Shown one piece after another: positions 33,651 through 44,416 of a DNA stretch of 64,000 nucleotides (its first letter is position 1; each line of letters opens with the position of its first letter). Below the pieces are notes generated by a model that made no database searches, was not told the DNA's origin, and saw nothing but the letters and a program-made list of their open reading frames with translations. The stretch covers positions 53,598,823-53,662,822 of the forward strand of contig NC_037670.1 of NCBI RefSeq assembly GCF_003255815.1, read 5' to 3'. Source of the DNA: Theropithecus gelada. Taxonomy: Eukaryota > Chordata > Mammalia > Primates > Cercopithecidae. The translations under genes and the position numbers were made by a program.

Positions 33651-34920
33651 TAATGGGAAGAAGAATTAAAATTAACTTTTAAAAAAATAAAAATACTCAT
33701 GTCAGAAATGATTCAAGAATGCTCTGCCTAAGGTTGTAACTTAAAAGAACAGAGGGACATACGGGGTTTCCTCCAAGGATAATCCTAGGTCAGGAGAATT
33801 GGGGTGCAGATGAGCCCAAGATAATCTAACTTCAGAGAAACCCAAGATGGAATCATAGAGTGGAGAGAGTTGAAATGGGGGAAATAGATAATCTAACTTC
33901 AGAGAAACCCAAGGTGGAATCATAGAGTGGAGAGAGTTGAAATGGGGGAAATAGGCTAAAATGAGGTGTTTAGGGGTGGAGGGGAGGAAAGGGGAGTCAA
34001 TAAGAAGAAAGAGTCTAACATTTGCTTACAATTTCAAGAGCCTATTGCTTTCTTTGCTACTTTAGAGACCAGAGATTGCTCTGCAGGGACTAAGGGTCCC
34101 CAGGACGGCTGAGGCAGGGAGAGACCTTTCAGCTTAGTGATGCCCAGGCAGTCATGGCAGAGATGTCAAGAGGAAGGAGGTGGGGATTTGAAGCCCAGCT
34201 CTCCCATTAGTGTATTGTGTCACCATCATTACACTCTTATAGTTTAATGTCTCTGGGACGCCTCAGCCTAATAACATGAGAAGTGTAGCAAATGATCTGA
34301 GAACCTCACTCAGCCCTAAAGGCACAATAATATGCGTAACTAAAAGGTATTATCCAATATTATTTGATGTCTCCACTTGGATGAATGCACCAGGTTGAGT
34401 GGGGATGACATTTTCTCTGTGCTGCAGCTCCTATATGGATGGAGACTGGGGACCACTGGGAGAAGCCATATCCAACCAAGAATTCCCATGATGAATGAAA
34501 CATGGACTCTTGATTGCTGGCTTTCTCTTTTGCTTCTCTATCACAACTCCCCTCCAAGACCTTGACCCAGGGAAGGGAGGTCAGGAGATTCATCTTGCCC
34601 CTGTGAGGCTGTCTCAATCTCCATGCACTCAGCTTAACAATTGGGACTAAGACAGAAGGGTTTCTGCTCAGGCACACAGCCTGTAATGCAGTCAAGAGCT
34701 TCACTGCTTCACTCAGGAACTTCTTCAAGTTCAACTTAGCTGAATGCTACACTGCTTGAACAGACACCTTTGAGGACATGAGATCGCTCAACGGGGCAAA
34801 GCATTTGCTTATTAAGCAACTGCGTAGGTATCAAAACTCACTTTTAGTTCCTCACCTCACGATGCCCCCCAGACTTAAACTGTTATATCAAGAACTTCGC
34901 CCAGCCCCAGTGAGACCACC
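33651..34920. other. Unassigned sequence containing a 67-bp duplication
   Basis: No transposon recognised. A 67-bp tandem pair lies at 33821-33954. The 124-residue minus-strand frame at 34360-34734 has no recognisable domain. Confidence 0.4.
33821..33954. repeat. 67-bp tandem duplication, 66/67 identical
   Basis: Copies at 33821-33887 and 33888-33954 differ at a single base (A/G in 'cccaa[a/g]... tggaat'). Confidence 0.97.
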
Positions 34921-35391
34921 TGTTAACCCCACAACGTGTAGGCTCGGTCACTTGGTGGGTATCCACCCAATAACCACAACCAGGGAGGATTTAACAAGGG
35001 GGATTTTATTACTTGCAACAAGTTCAGGAGAGCACCAAGGAGAGCTCCCCAGAGCATCCCTGGCTGAGTCAGGTTTTATAAGCATAGGGTAATGAGGTGT
35101 GATCTGATTGGATCCTGCAATGAGGTGATGTCAGGAGGCATGATATGACTGGACACTGTCATGGGGTGACCCCAGAGCTTGATCTGATTGGATCCTGGAT
35201 TCTGCCATGAGGTGTCTCCTTCTTAATTCAGTCTCCACCCCTCAGCTGAGAACTTTGATTTCCCCTATGCTTGCACACTTGGGTCATCTGGGCACTCTCA
35301 GGTTACTTGACCATAACCATGGCAACTAACAACAAGTCTCAATTTGGTTACATAAAAGTTGAAGAGCCAGATTTGGTCTGATGTGGTTACA
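34921..35391 (-). mobile_element. Solo ERV LTR, 471 bp, antisense, 4-bp target duplication
   Basis: On the minus strand it starts TGTAACCACA and ends GGGGTTAACA. Perfect 'cacc' duplications are at 34917-34920 and 35392-35395. Minus-strand promoter-type landmarks are a TATAAA and, downstream, AATAAA. Three degenerate copies of a roughly 40-bp unit ('tgatctgattggatcctg') lie at 35099-35225. The 4-bp duplication fits an ERV1-class LTR. No viral genes. Confidence 0.88.
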
Positions 35392-35411
35392 CACCCATTG
35401 AGAGACTGACC

Positions 35412-35935
35412 TTCAACCAGCAACAGTCCCCAACCTTTTTGGCACCAGGGACTGCTTTTGTGGAAGACAATTTTCCATGGACAGGGGCAAGGGGATGATT
35501 TTGGGATGATTCAAGCACGCTCCATTTATTGTGCACTTTATTTCTATTATTATTGCATTTCAATAATAATAGATGTAGATTCTACCATAATGTAGAATCA
35601 GTGGAAGCCCCAAGCTTGTTTTCCTGCAACTAGATGGTCCTATCTGGGGGTAATGGGAGACAGTGACAGATCATCAGGCATTAGATTTTCATAAGGAGCA
35701 TTATATTTTCATAACCTAGACCCCTCCCATGGGCAGTTCACAATAAGGTTCATGCTCCTATGAGAATCGAATGCTGTGGGTGATCTGACAGGAGGCAGAG
35801 CTCAGGCAGTAATGTAAGTGATGGGGGGTGGCTATAAATACAGATGAAGCTTTGCTCACTTGCTGGCCACTCACCTCCTGCTGTGTGATCCAGTTCCTAA
35901 TGGACCAGTAACAGTCCATGGCCCAGTGGTTATAG
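35412..35935 (+). mobile_element. hAT-Charlie-type non-autonomous DNA transposon (MER1-like), 3' end decayed
   Basis: It starts with the inverted-repeat end 'acagtccccaacctttttgg' and continues through the familiar body ('tttattgtgcactttatttc', 'gtagaatcagtggaagcccc', 'atcatcaggcattagatttt'). The 3' terminal repeat is degraded near 35925. No transposase. Confidence 0.75.
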
Positions 35936-35959
35936 ACCTCTGCTTGAAGCCACTGAAGA

Positions 35960-36429
35960 CTTTCAATGGGCTAAAAGATGCCCCACCCCAAAAAAGATAT
36001 ACCCACATCCAAATCCTGGCAAGCTGTGAAGGTGATTATTTGGGAAAAGAGTCTTTGCAGATGTGATTATAAGGATTTTGCAATGAGGAGATCCTGAATT
36101 ATCCAGGTAGGCCTTAAATCCAGCTGTGAATCCTGGTTGGAGAGACAAGTGGCTCACGCCTGTAATCCCAGCACTTTAGGAGGCTGAGGTGAGTGGATCG
36201 TGAGGTCAAAAGATTGAGCCCATTCTGGCTAACATGGTGAAAGCCCATGTCTACTAAAAATACAAAAATTAGCTGGGCATGGTGGCGGGCACCTGTAATC
36301 CCAGCTACTCGGGAGGCTGAGGCAGGAGAATCACTTGAACCCAGGAGGCAGAAGTTGCAGTGAGCCGAGATCGTGCCACTGCACTCCCGCTTGGCAACAG
36401 AGTGAGACTCTGTAAAAAAAAAAAAAAAG

Positions 36430-36462
<33 letters not shown>

Positions 36463-36697
36463 CACAGTGATGGAACCATGGCAGCTGGATTTGCAATGAT
36501 GCATCCTCGCCACCAGGAATATGGATAGCTACCACTAGCTGGAAAAGGCAAGAATAAATTCTCCCTGCATCCTCCAGGGGGAGCAGGGTCCCACCAGATT
36601 CCAGACTTTTGACTCCCAGGACTGTGAGAGAACAAACTGTGTTGTTTTGAGCCACCCCACTTGCACTTGTTTGTTCTGGCAGTCCCAGGACATGAAC
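35960..36697 (+). mobile_element. MLT1 LTR, sense, interrupted by an Alu
   Basis: Pieces 35960-36133 ('atacccacatccaaatcctg', 'gtctttgcagatgtgattat') and 36463-36697 ('ggactgtgagagaacaaact') are in MLT1 order on either side of the Alu. Confidence 0.7.
36134..36462 (+). mobile_element. Alu, sense, (GAAA)n tail
   Basis: A full Alu with a tail expanded to A15 then (GAAA)n and (GA)n at 36414-36462. Confidence 0.94.
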
Positions 36698-36784
36698 GCA
36701 ACAGCTCAAGTCATCTCATGCCTGGCATGACCAGCGCTGAACTCCTGGTCTGCTTCCCGAGGCTGCTGCACTCAGGGTCTTCCC

Positions 36785-37945
36785 AACTGAGCTGATGTCT
36801 CTGGCCATCCCTCTGCTCAGGCTAAAACCTTGGAGACATTCTTCACTCTCCTCTCTCTCTTACATGTCACAGTCAAACCACAGCAAGATCTGCTGGCCTT
36901 CTCCTGGAAAGCATGAACCTGGAATCTGGGCAGCCTCCTTCACCCCTCTGCTTTGGGTGCCAGAAGACTGTGGGGTCTTCTAAGGGGTCTCCCTGTTCCT
37001 TCCACGGTCTCTGCAACTTCTCTCCATACAGCAGGGAAAGCAATCCTGTTAAAATATTAGTCAGGCCAGGTGCATGGCTCACGCCTGTAATCCCAGTGTT
37101 TTGGAAGGCCAAGGCAGGAAGATTGCTTGACGCCAGGACTTTGAGCTCAGCCTGGACAACACAGTGAGACCCTGTCTCTACAAAAAATTTTCAAAATTAG
37201 CCATGTAGCTACTCGGAAGGCCTAGGTGGGAGGATCACTTGAGTCAAGGAGTTGGAGGCTGCAGTGAGCCATGATTGCCTCATTGCACTTCAGCCTAGTT
37301 AACAGACTGAGGCCCCAAAAGAAAAGAAACAGTAAGATCACGTCACTTCTTGGCTCCCAATTTTTATTTGATAAATTTGCTCTGTATTTATTTGTCTCTC
37401 AATTTCTCCTGTCTCTATGTCACCTGCATGGCACGTCACACACATCTTGTCTCTCCCCTCTCACTCTCTCACCTATGTTCTCATTCCAACCAGCCACACG
37501 GATTGCCTTGTTGTTCCTATAAGACCCCAGGCTTGTCCCCACCTCAGGGCCTTTGCACAGGGGATCTGATCTCTGTAGAACATATTTTCTCTGATATTTA
37601 TATGACGTGCCCTCTCTCCTCCTCCTTCAATTTTTTGCCCAAATGTCCCTTTCTCAGTAAGTTCTCTCCAGACTATTTATTCGAAATAGCAACACCTCCC
37701 CAGGCTTCCTCATCTTTCTTACCCTGCTTTTTTTTACTATAACATTTTTTTTAACTTGTTGCCTTCTGTCATGCTATGCCCATTATTTATGTACTGTGTT
37801 TGTCATTTACTGCCTGTGTCTCCCTAGAATGTAAACTCTAGGCCAACAGGAATTTTTACCTCCTTCATTCCCTGATATATCACTCAGAAAAGTGCCAGAT
37901 GCAGAGTGGGTGCTCAATAAATATTTGTTGAATAAATAAACAAGG
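36785..37945 (+). mobile_element. L2 LINE 3' region, sense, interrupted by an Alu
   Basis: L2 order is visible before (36785-37060) and after (37332-37945) the Alu: 'cctcagggcctttgcacagg' (37541), 'ctagaatgtaaactctaggc' (37824) and the 3' end 'gtgctcaataaatatttgtt' (37910). The ORF2 part is too decayed to read. The 130-residue frame at 37350-37742 is not coding. Confidence 0.82.
37063..37331 (+). mobile_element. Alu (AluJ-like), sense
   Basis: A diverged Alu with internal deletions ('agccatgtagctactcgg' joins two parts). It splits the L2. Confidence 0.9.
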
Positions 37946-38254
37946 TAAAAAAGCATTGGTGGTCTCTTTCATAATATAGTGCATGTGTCAAGGGCCCAAA
38001 ATAAATAAAATCATGTGGTCATCAAAACTTATTGTCTGTGGTGAAGCATTTTGAAATATGAAGGTATTCGGCTTGCTAAAATGGTTGTCATTTTCATGTA
38101 CGTCTTATCAGCTACATTTAGAAGTCGTCCCACTTTGTAGAATGCAGTTGATCACTTACCACTGAGAACAGCAGCATTTTTCTTCCTAGTCTGGACCAAG
38201 ATAATCATTGCAAATGGCCACTCTGAGAATATTTGTAACCTCCACACACATCCC
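37946..38254. other. Unassigned sequence
   Basis: No recognised element. Confidence 0.4.
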
Positions 38255-38394
38255 AGGAATAGGCGAGGTTATGCTGCAGTAACAAATGACCCCAAGGTTT
38301 GGGTGGCTTCACATCTTGAGGATTTGTTTCTTGCTTGCACCACGTCTCTGGTGCAGCTCAGTGACTCTCCAGGCAGCCTCCCTCCAGGTAATGG
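38255..38394 (-). mobile_element. Possible MLT1-type LTR fragment, antisense
   Basis: 'gcagtaacaaatgacccca' and 'ggtttgggtggcttcacatc' resemble a reversed MLT1 3' end. The bases after the minisatellite (39060-39160) may be its continuation. Weak. Confidence 0.4.
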
Positions 38395-38976
38395 CTTATC
38401 TTTGCATAATATCTAATGTTATGCAGATACTAGCTATTTTATTATGCAGATGTTACATATTTATTATGCAGATATTTGCTATTTTATCATGCAGACATCA
38501 CATATTTTATTATGCAAATATTAGCTGTTTCAATGCAAAATCACACATTTTACTATGCATATATTAATTATTTATTATGCAGATATCACATATTTCCTAT
38601 GCAAATAGTTTTAATATGCAGATATTACCTATTTTATTATGTAAATATTAGACACTTTATTATGCAGATATTACATATTTTATTATGTAGATGTTACCTA
38701 TTTTATGAATGCTGATATTATCTATTTTATTGCTCAAATATTAAATATTTTATTATGCAGATATTATATATTTTATTATATAGATATTACCTGTTTTATT
38801 ACATGGATATCACCTATTTTATAAATGCAGCTATTACTTATTTTATTATGAAGATAATACCTATTTTATTATGCAGATATTGCCTGTTTAATTATGCAAA
38901 CATCACCTATTTTATTATGCAAATGTTGCCTGTTCATTGTGCAGATCTTACATATTTTATTATGCAAATATTAAAT
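38395..38976. repeat. AT-rich minisatellite, about 23-bp unit, about 25 copies
   Basis: Degenerate units of the type 'ttattatgcagatattacct' recur every 22-24 bases. The unit is not a multiple of three, so the YFIMQI-like peptides in several frames are by-products. Confidence 0.93.
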
Positions 38977-38978
38977 AA

Positions 38979-39027
38979 GACGCTCTTGCCCTGCCGTGAT
39001 CAATCACCTTGGCAGGGCAAGAGCGTC
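38979..39027. repeat. Perfect 17-bp hairpin directly after the minisatellite
   Basis: Arms 38979-38995 (gacgctcttgccctgcc) and 39011-39027 are exact reverse complements. The 15-nt loop contains a further 5-bp stem (38996-39000 with 39003-39007). The arms are GC-rich in contrast to the AT array. Confidence 0.95.
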
Positions 39028-39191
39028 CGGGAGCCTCTCCTACAGGGATTTAAACGCTTCTACGTGCAGGTGATGCCGTTCATTTCCGCTTCATCTCATT
39101 GGCCAAAAACGGTCCCCTGGCCACACTGACCTCAAAGGCATGGGGGCCAGAAAGGAGCCAGACACTACAAATGCTGATGAGTTCGCATCAT

Positions 39192-39246
39192 ATACTCAGT
39201 ATACTCATCGCATACAGTATACTCAGTATACTCAGTATACTCATCG
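39192..39246. repeat. Short tandem array around 'tatactcag'
   Basis: Four to five copies of a 9-base 'tatactcag' motif, with 'catcgca' interruptions. Confidence 0.85.
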
Positions 39247-39816
39247 CGCCAGGAGTTGAGGAGAGGGAGGAATGAAGAGATGGAGCACGGAGGATTTTCA
39301 AGTCAGTGAAACTGCTCTGTATGACACCATAATGGAGGATTCATGTTATTATACATTTGTCAAAACCCATACAGTGCACAGCACCAAGAGTGAACCATAA
39401 TGTAAACTGTGAACTTCAGTTGATGGTGATGTATTGCAAACAAAATATAAAATTGCAAGCCATATAAAATAAAATTCTAAGCCCAATGAAATTCCCAACC
39501 ATCTGAATGGATCCCTTCTTTTGGCCAAGGGTGTTCCAAAGTTAACCAGAAAAACTAGTTCCGATCATGATGGGAAAGGGGATCAGATGTGCCCTGTTAT
39601 ACCCTCCTTCCACTTGGAATTCAGACACAGCTGACCAGTATTAACTTCAACACAGAGACCTTAAGGCTGGTAGAACAGACTCTTTGAGTCTGATGGGAAC
39701 ATATACAATCCATTCTCTCTGGAGCCTGTTACTTAGAGACTTCATCTGCGGGATAAAACCTTGGTCTCCACAGCTCTTTATCTTAACCCAGACATTCCTT
39801 TCTATTGATTCCAGGA

Positions 39817-40124
39817 TTTTTTTTTTTTTTTTTAAAGACAGAGTTTGGCTCTTGTGGCCCAGGCTGGAGTGCAATGGCGTGATCTTGGATTCAAGTGATT
39901 CTGCAACCTCTGCCTCCTGGGTTCAAGCGATTCTCCTGCCTCAGCCTCCTGAGTAGCTGGGATTACAGGCATGCGCCACCACGCCCGACTAATTTTGTAT
40001 TTTTAGTAGAGATGGGGTTTCTCCCTGTTGATCAGGCTGGTCTCAAACTCCCGACCACAGGTGATCCGCCCGCCTCAGCCTCCCAAAGTGCTGGGATTAC
40101 AGGCGTGAGCCACCGCACCCGACC
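39817..40124 (-). mobile_element. Alu, antisense, with internal duplication
   Basis: A reversed Alu. Around 39890-39930 'ttcaagtgattct' and 'ttcaagcgattct' show a short internal duplication. The target duplication 'tgattccagg' (39806-39815 and 40470-40479) encloses this Alu, the microsatellite and the next Alu together. Confidence 0.93.
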
Positions 40125-40126
40125 TT

Positions 40127-40133
40127 GTTTTTT

Positions 40134-40176
<43 letters not shown>

Positions 40177-40193
40177 ACACACATATATACACA
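40127..40193. repeat. (TA)n(CA)n microsatellite
   Basis: About 12 uninterrupted CA units, then shorter runs, lie between two antisense Alus. It is probably the mutated tail of the second Alu. Confidence 0.97.
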
Positions 40194-40469
40194 GAGTTTT
40201 GCTCTTGTTGCCCAGGCTGGAGTGCAATGGCGTGATTTCGGCTCACCGCAACCTTTGCTTCCTGGGTTCAAGTGATTCTCCTGCCTCAGCCTCCCGAGTA
40301 GCTGGGACTACAGGCATGTGCCACCACATCTGACTAATTTCGTATTTTTAGTATAGACGGGGTTTCTCCATGTTGGTCAGGCTGGTCTCGAACTCCCAAC
40401 CTCAGGTGATCCACCCGCCTCAGCCTCCCAAAGTGCTGGGATTACAGGCATGAGCCACCGCGCCCGGCC
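40194..40469 (-). mobile_element. Alu (AluS-like), antisense
   Basis: A reversed Alu lacking its own T run. The CA microsatellite occupies the tail position. It ends 'ccaccgcgcccggcc'. Confidence 0.94.
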
Positions 40470-40948
40470 TGATTCCAGGTCTTTAGACAACAACTTAACT
40501 CTTTCAATCAATTGCCAATCAGAAAATCTTTGAATCCTCCTATGAACTGGAAGTCACCCCTCCCACCACCGCTTCCAGTTATCCCACCTTTCCAGATGGA
40601 ACGAGTGTATATCTCACATGTATTGATTAATGTAATGACATAATGATACACCTATCAAGTTGTAGCCTGATCGTCTTGGGCCCATGTTGTCAGGACCTCC
40701 TGAGTCTGTGTCATGGACGCGTCCTTAACCTTGGTAAAATAAACCTGAACTGATTGAAACTTGCCTCAGGTACTTTTTGATTGACAACATCAAGATTAGT
40801 TTCATCAACTGTAACCAACATACCACAATGATGTGAGATGTTGACAATAGGGGAAACTGAGGGAAGGAAGAGGAAAGGGAATACGTGAGAACTCTCCACT
40901 TCCCAATTTTTCTGTAAACTTAACCCTCTCTTTAAAAATTGCCAGGAA

Positions 40949-41266
40949 GGGCCGGCTCGGTGGTTCACGCCTGTCATCCCAGCACTTTGGGAGGCCAAGG
41001 CAGGTGGATCACCTGAGGTCAGGAGTTTGAGAACAGCCTGGCCAACATGGTGAAACCCCATCTCTACTAAATATGAAAACTAAAAAATTAGCTGGGCATG
41101 GTGGCGTGCGCCTGTAATCCCAGTTGCTCAGGAGGCTGAGGCAGGAGAATCGCTTGAACCCGCCAGGCAGAGGTTGCAGTGAGCCGAGATGGCACCACTG
41201 CACTCCAGCCTGGGCGACAGAGCAAGACTCCATCTCAAAACAAACAAACAACAAAAAAAAAAAACA
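40949..41266 (+). mobile_element. Alu (AluS-like), sense
   Basis: A full Alu with an (AAAC)n-rich tail. Confidence 0.95.
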
Positions 41267-41744
41267 CAAAGATCTCTTCAAGGTCTCCGCTGCTGAGCCC
41301 CTTCCCGCCCCCGCAGGAGTCACCCTACAAGGTTCACCTGTGGAAACACAGGTCTATCCTGGAGATCTTCTCCTGTTTGGAGTTAAGCATTTCTATCTTT
41401 GTGCTTTCCCTAAATATTTATCAATTATTTATTTTCATGACTGTTTCTCCTCCTAGTGGGCTAGAGGGCTGGGTCCACCCCTTCTTCTTATTTTTCTATC
41501 ATGCATTGAGCACAGTTGAATTTTTCACTTAGCATTTTGTCAGGCATCCAAGTATTTGACTTTCATTAGTTAACAGGATTAAAATTTTCCCACATCCTTG
41601 ACAACAAACATGCACTTTGGAGAAGGTTCATTCTTAGCTCTGGTGTTATGGAAGAGTAATTTCTGAATGAACAGATTTTTGTTGTGGTCCCCAGAGTTGA
41701 TTCTAGCTAGTTCTGAGAATAAGCGGTTGCCCTACTTTTTTTTT
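41267..41744. other. Unassigned sequence
   Basis: Part may belong to an L1M ('gtcaggcatccaagtatttg' region), but I cannot assign it. Confidence 0.35.
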
Positions 41745-42108
41745 TTTTAATTATCTTTATTGAGTTGAAATTCACGTGATGTAGAATTAAACATTTGAAG
41801 GTGAACAGTTCAGTAGCATTTAGTCCATTCACAATGTTGTATAACCACCACCTCCAGAATTTTTCCATCACCCTGAAAGGAGACCCCATACTTGTTAAGC
41901 ATTCACCCCCCATTCATCACTCCAGCCTGCTCCACCCGCAACCACCAATCCACCTTTCAGAATTTACCTATGTGGGACATTTCCTATAAGCAGAGTCATG
42001 CAATATATGACTCTATGTGCCCAACTTCTTTCACTTTCAGTCATGTTTTCAAGGTTCATCTATTGTGGCATATATTAGTCCGTTTTCACACAGCTGTAAA
42101 GAACCACT

Positions 42109-42404
42109 GGCCGGGTGCAGTGGCTCATGCCTGTAATCCCAGCACTTTGGGAGGCTGAGGCGGGCAGATCACAAGATCACGAGTGTGATTCCAGCCTGAC
42201 CAACATGGTGAAACCCCATCTTTACTAAAAATACCAGAATTAGCCGGGCGTGGTGGCACGCACCTGTAATCCCAGCTACTTTGGGAGGCTGAGGCAGGAG
42301 AACAGCTTGAATCTGGGAGGTGGAGGTTGCAGTGAGCAGAGATCAAGCCACTGCACTCCAGCCTAGGTGACAGAGCGACTCCATCTCAAAAAAAAAAAAA
42401 AAAA
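42109..42404 (+). mobile_element. Alu (AluS-like), sense
   Basis: A full Alu with an 18-base A tail. 'aaagaac' before and after marks the target. Confidence 0.95.
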
Positions 42405-42412
42405 AGAACTGC

Positions 42413-42584
42413 CCTGGCTTGGCGTGGTAGCTCATGCCTGTAATCCCAGTTACTTGGAAGGCTGAGGCAGGAGAATCACTTGAACCAGGAGGCGGAGGTT
42501 GCAGTGAGCTGAGATCCTGACATTGCACTCCAGCCTGGGCGAGAAGAGCAAAACCCCCTCTCGAAAACAGAGAGAGAGAAAAAA
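42413..42584 (+). mobile_element. Half-Alu (right arm plus head joined), sense
   Basis: An Alu head joins directly to right-arm sequence. Duplications 'aaagaactgccc' (about 42403-42414) and 'aaagaactgccc' (about 42584-42595) flank it. Confidence 0.88.
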
Positions 42585-43112
42585 AAGAACTGCCCAAGAC
42601 TGGGTAATTTATAAAGGAAAGAGGTTTAATTGATTCACAGTTCAGCATGACTAGGGAGGCCTTAGGAAACTTACAATCATGGTGGAAGGCAAAGGGGAAG
42701 CCAAGGCCTTCTTCACGAGGCGGCAGGAAGGAGAATGAACACAGGAGGAGCTACCAAACACTTATAAAACCATGAGATCTCCCGAGAACTCACACACTAT
42801 CACAACAACAGCATGGGGGAAACTACCCCCATTACCTCCACCTGGTCTCTCCCTTGACACGTGGGGACTATGGTGATCACAATTCAAGGTGAGATTTTGG
42901 GTGGGTGTGAAGAGAAGAGGTTCAAAATCGTTAGAGACTAATACACAGTGTGTGTCGGTATTTGTCAGTATATTGCCCTTTTTATGCCTGTATAATATTC
43001 CACTGGACGTCAGCACCACATTTTGTTTATCCTCTTACCCGGTGGTGGACAATCGAGCTGTTCACACCTTTTGACTGTGATGACCTGTGCTGCTGTGAAC
43101 ATAGTGTGTGAC

Positions 43113-43473
43113 ACCCTAATTTGAACAAACCTTGGACCATAATCTCTCCACCCCCATACACATCACTCCCACTCCTCTTCCCCCAGAGCCCTCCTCCCTT
43201 CTCTGCTTCTTAATTGTTTGCTGTGGCTGTGAAAGTCAGGGCTTGCAATGTCCCCCACCAACTTTACCCCTACTTCCCATCTCTCTGACTCCTTTCCCAG
43301 ACTCCCCCCACAGTTACCACCAATGCCTCACCAGACCCTCAGGAGAAGGAGAAAGCCGTCACAGTAGCCCTATACTCTCAGGAAATGTCTATGGATTCCT
43401 ATTTACAGACACTTATATACAACTTCAGAAAATAGTCGATGTGTGTGTGAGAAGGCAACACAAATGAAGTTGT
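43113..43473. other. Unassigned C-rich sequence
   Basis: No element recognised. The 111-residue frame at 43132-43467 is proline-rich by composition only. Confidence 0.4.
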
Positions 43474-43752
43474 TTTTTGTTGTTGTTGTTTTTGTTTTTG
43501 TTTTGTTTTTGAGACTTGAGTCTTGCTCTGTCACCCAGGCCAGAGTGTGGTGGCACGAACTAGGCTCACTGCAACCTCTGCCTCCCAGGTTCAAGAGATT
43601 CTCCTGCCTCAACCTCCCAAGTAGCTGGGACTACAGACTACAGGAGCCACCACACTCAGCTAATTTTTTTGTATTTTTAGTAGAGACGGGAGTTTCACCA
43701 TGTTGGCCAGGCTGGTCTTGAACTCCTGAGCTCAAGTGATCCTCCCCCTTGA
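43474..43752 (-). mobile_element. Alu, antisense, head truncated
   Basis: A (TTG)n-modified tail and a reversed Alu ending early at 'caagtgatcctccccc'. Confidence 0.92.
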
Positions 43753-44109
43753 AGTTACTCTGTACACTTCACTTGGTGATTTGCTTCTTACTTTCTCAAG
43801 GCTGCTATCTGTGTTCTGTGCACATTAGAATGCACAGATATACCTAATTATTTTCAGCTGCTGCAAAGCAGTCCAGCCCACCAGTGACCACTGCTTAATA
43901 CTTTTCCATCTTTGACTACAACATACCAAGTAATTTTGCAATGAGCATCATTTAAATGTTTCCTTGTAGAAAAGTGTCACTGCTTCCCTTGGGTTGATAC
44001 TGAGAAGTGGTCTCTGTCCTTGGATATGAGCATTTTTAGTTTTAATAGAAACTACCCATCGCTCCCCAAAATAACGTGTGCAATGCTACACAAAATGCTG
44101 CAGAAAAAC
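43753..44109. other. Unassigned, possibly L1M-derived sequence
   Basis: 'gctgctgcaaagcagtccag' and 'aattttgcaatgagcatca' hint at an old L1M, but not strongly enough to assign. Confidence 0.35.
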
Positions 44110-44416
44110 AGCCAGGCGAGGTGGCTCACGCCTGTAATCCCAACACTTTGGGAGGCTGAGGCAGGAGGATCACTTGAGCTCAGGAGTTCGAGATCAGCCT
44201 GACTAACATGGTGAAACCCCCATCTCTACTAAAAACACAAAAAATCAGCTGGGTGTTGTGGCTCATGTCTGTAATCCCAGCTACTCAGGAGGCTGAGGCA
44301 GAAGAATCGCTTGAATCTGGAAGGTGGAGGTTGCGGTGAGCCGAGATCGTGCCGCCACACTCCAGGCTGGACGATAGAGCCAGACTCCATCTCAAAAAAA
44401 AAAAAAACAAACAAAA
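44110..44416 (+). mobile_element. Alu, sense
   Basis: A full Alu with tail A14 then (CAAA)n. Confidence 0.94.

Larger units (their letters stand above)
39480..40790 (+). mobile_element. ERV LTR (same family as 15.7 kb), sense, carrying two Alus
   Basis: LTR parts are about 39480-39816 and 40470-40790. They include 'tcagaaaatctttgaatcct', 'ggtaaaataaacctgaactg' (AATAAA) and an end near 'caggtactttttgattg'. It matches the reverse complement of 15665-16300. Confidence 0.75.
39295..40945 (+). mobile_element. L1M 3' UTR, sense, split by an LTR
   Basis: The left part (39295 to about 39480, 'cattatacatttgtcaaaa' region) and the right part (about 40790-40945, 'ttcatcaactgtaaccaaca' onward) are adjacent in L1M 3' UTRs. 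The LTR and its Alus fill the gap. Confidence 0.7.
42071..42930 (-). mobile_element. MST/THE1-type LTR, antisense, carrying two Alus
   Basis: 'attagtccgttttcacacag' (42074), then after the Alus 'gactgggtaatttataaagg' to about 42930. It is inserted in L1M and is itself the target of Alus at 42109 and 42413. Confidence 0.85.
41745..43112 (-). mobile_element. L1M 3' UTR, antisense, split by an MST LTR
   Basis: Left part 41745-42070 (to 'caaggttcatctattgtggc') and right part about 42945-43112 (from 'gcctgtataatattccactg') are neighbours in L1M. Confidence 0.8.

Noticed and set aside
36114..36701. 195-residue minus-strand frame
   Set aside because: Mostly Alu and its (GAAA)n tail, with MLT1 sequence at one end.
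38286..39129. Three plus-strand frames with repeated YFIMQI-like peptide
   Set aside because: A 23-bp tandem repeat read in shifting frames. The period is not a multiple of three.
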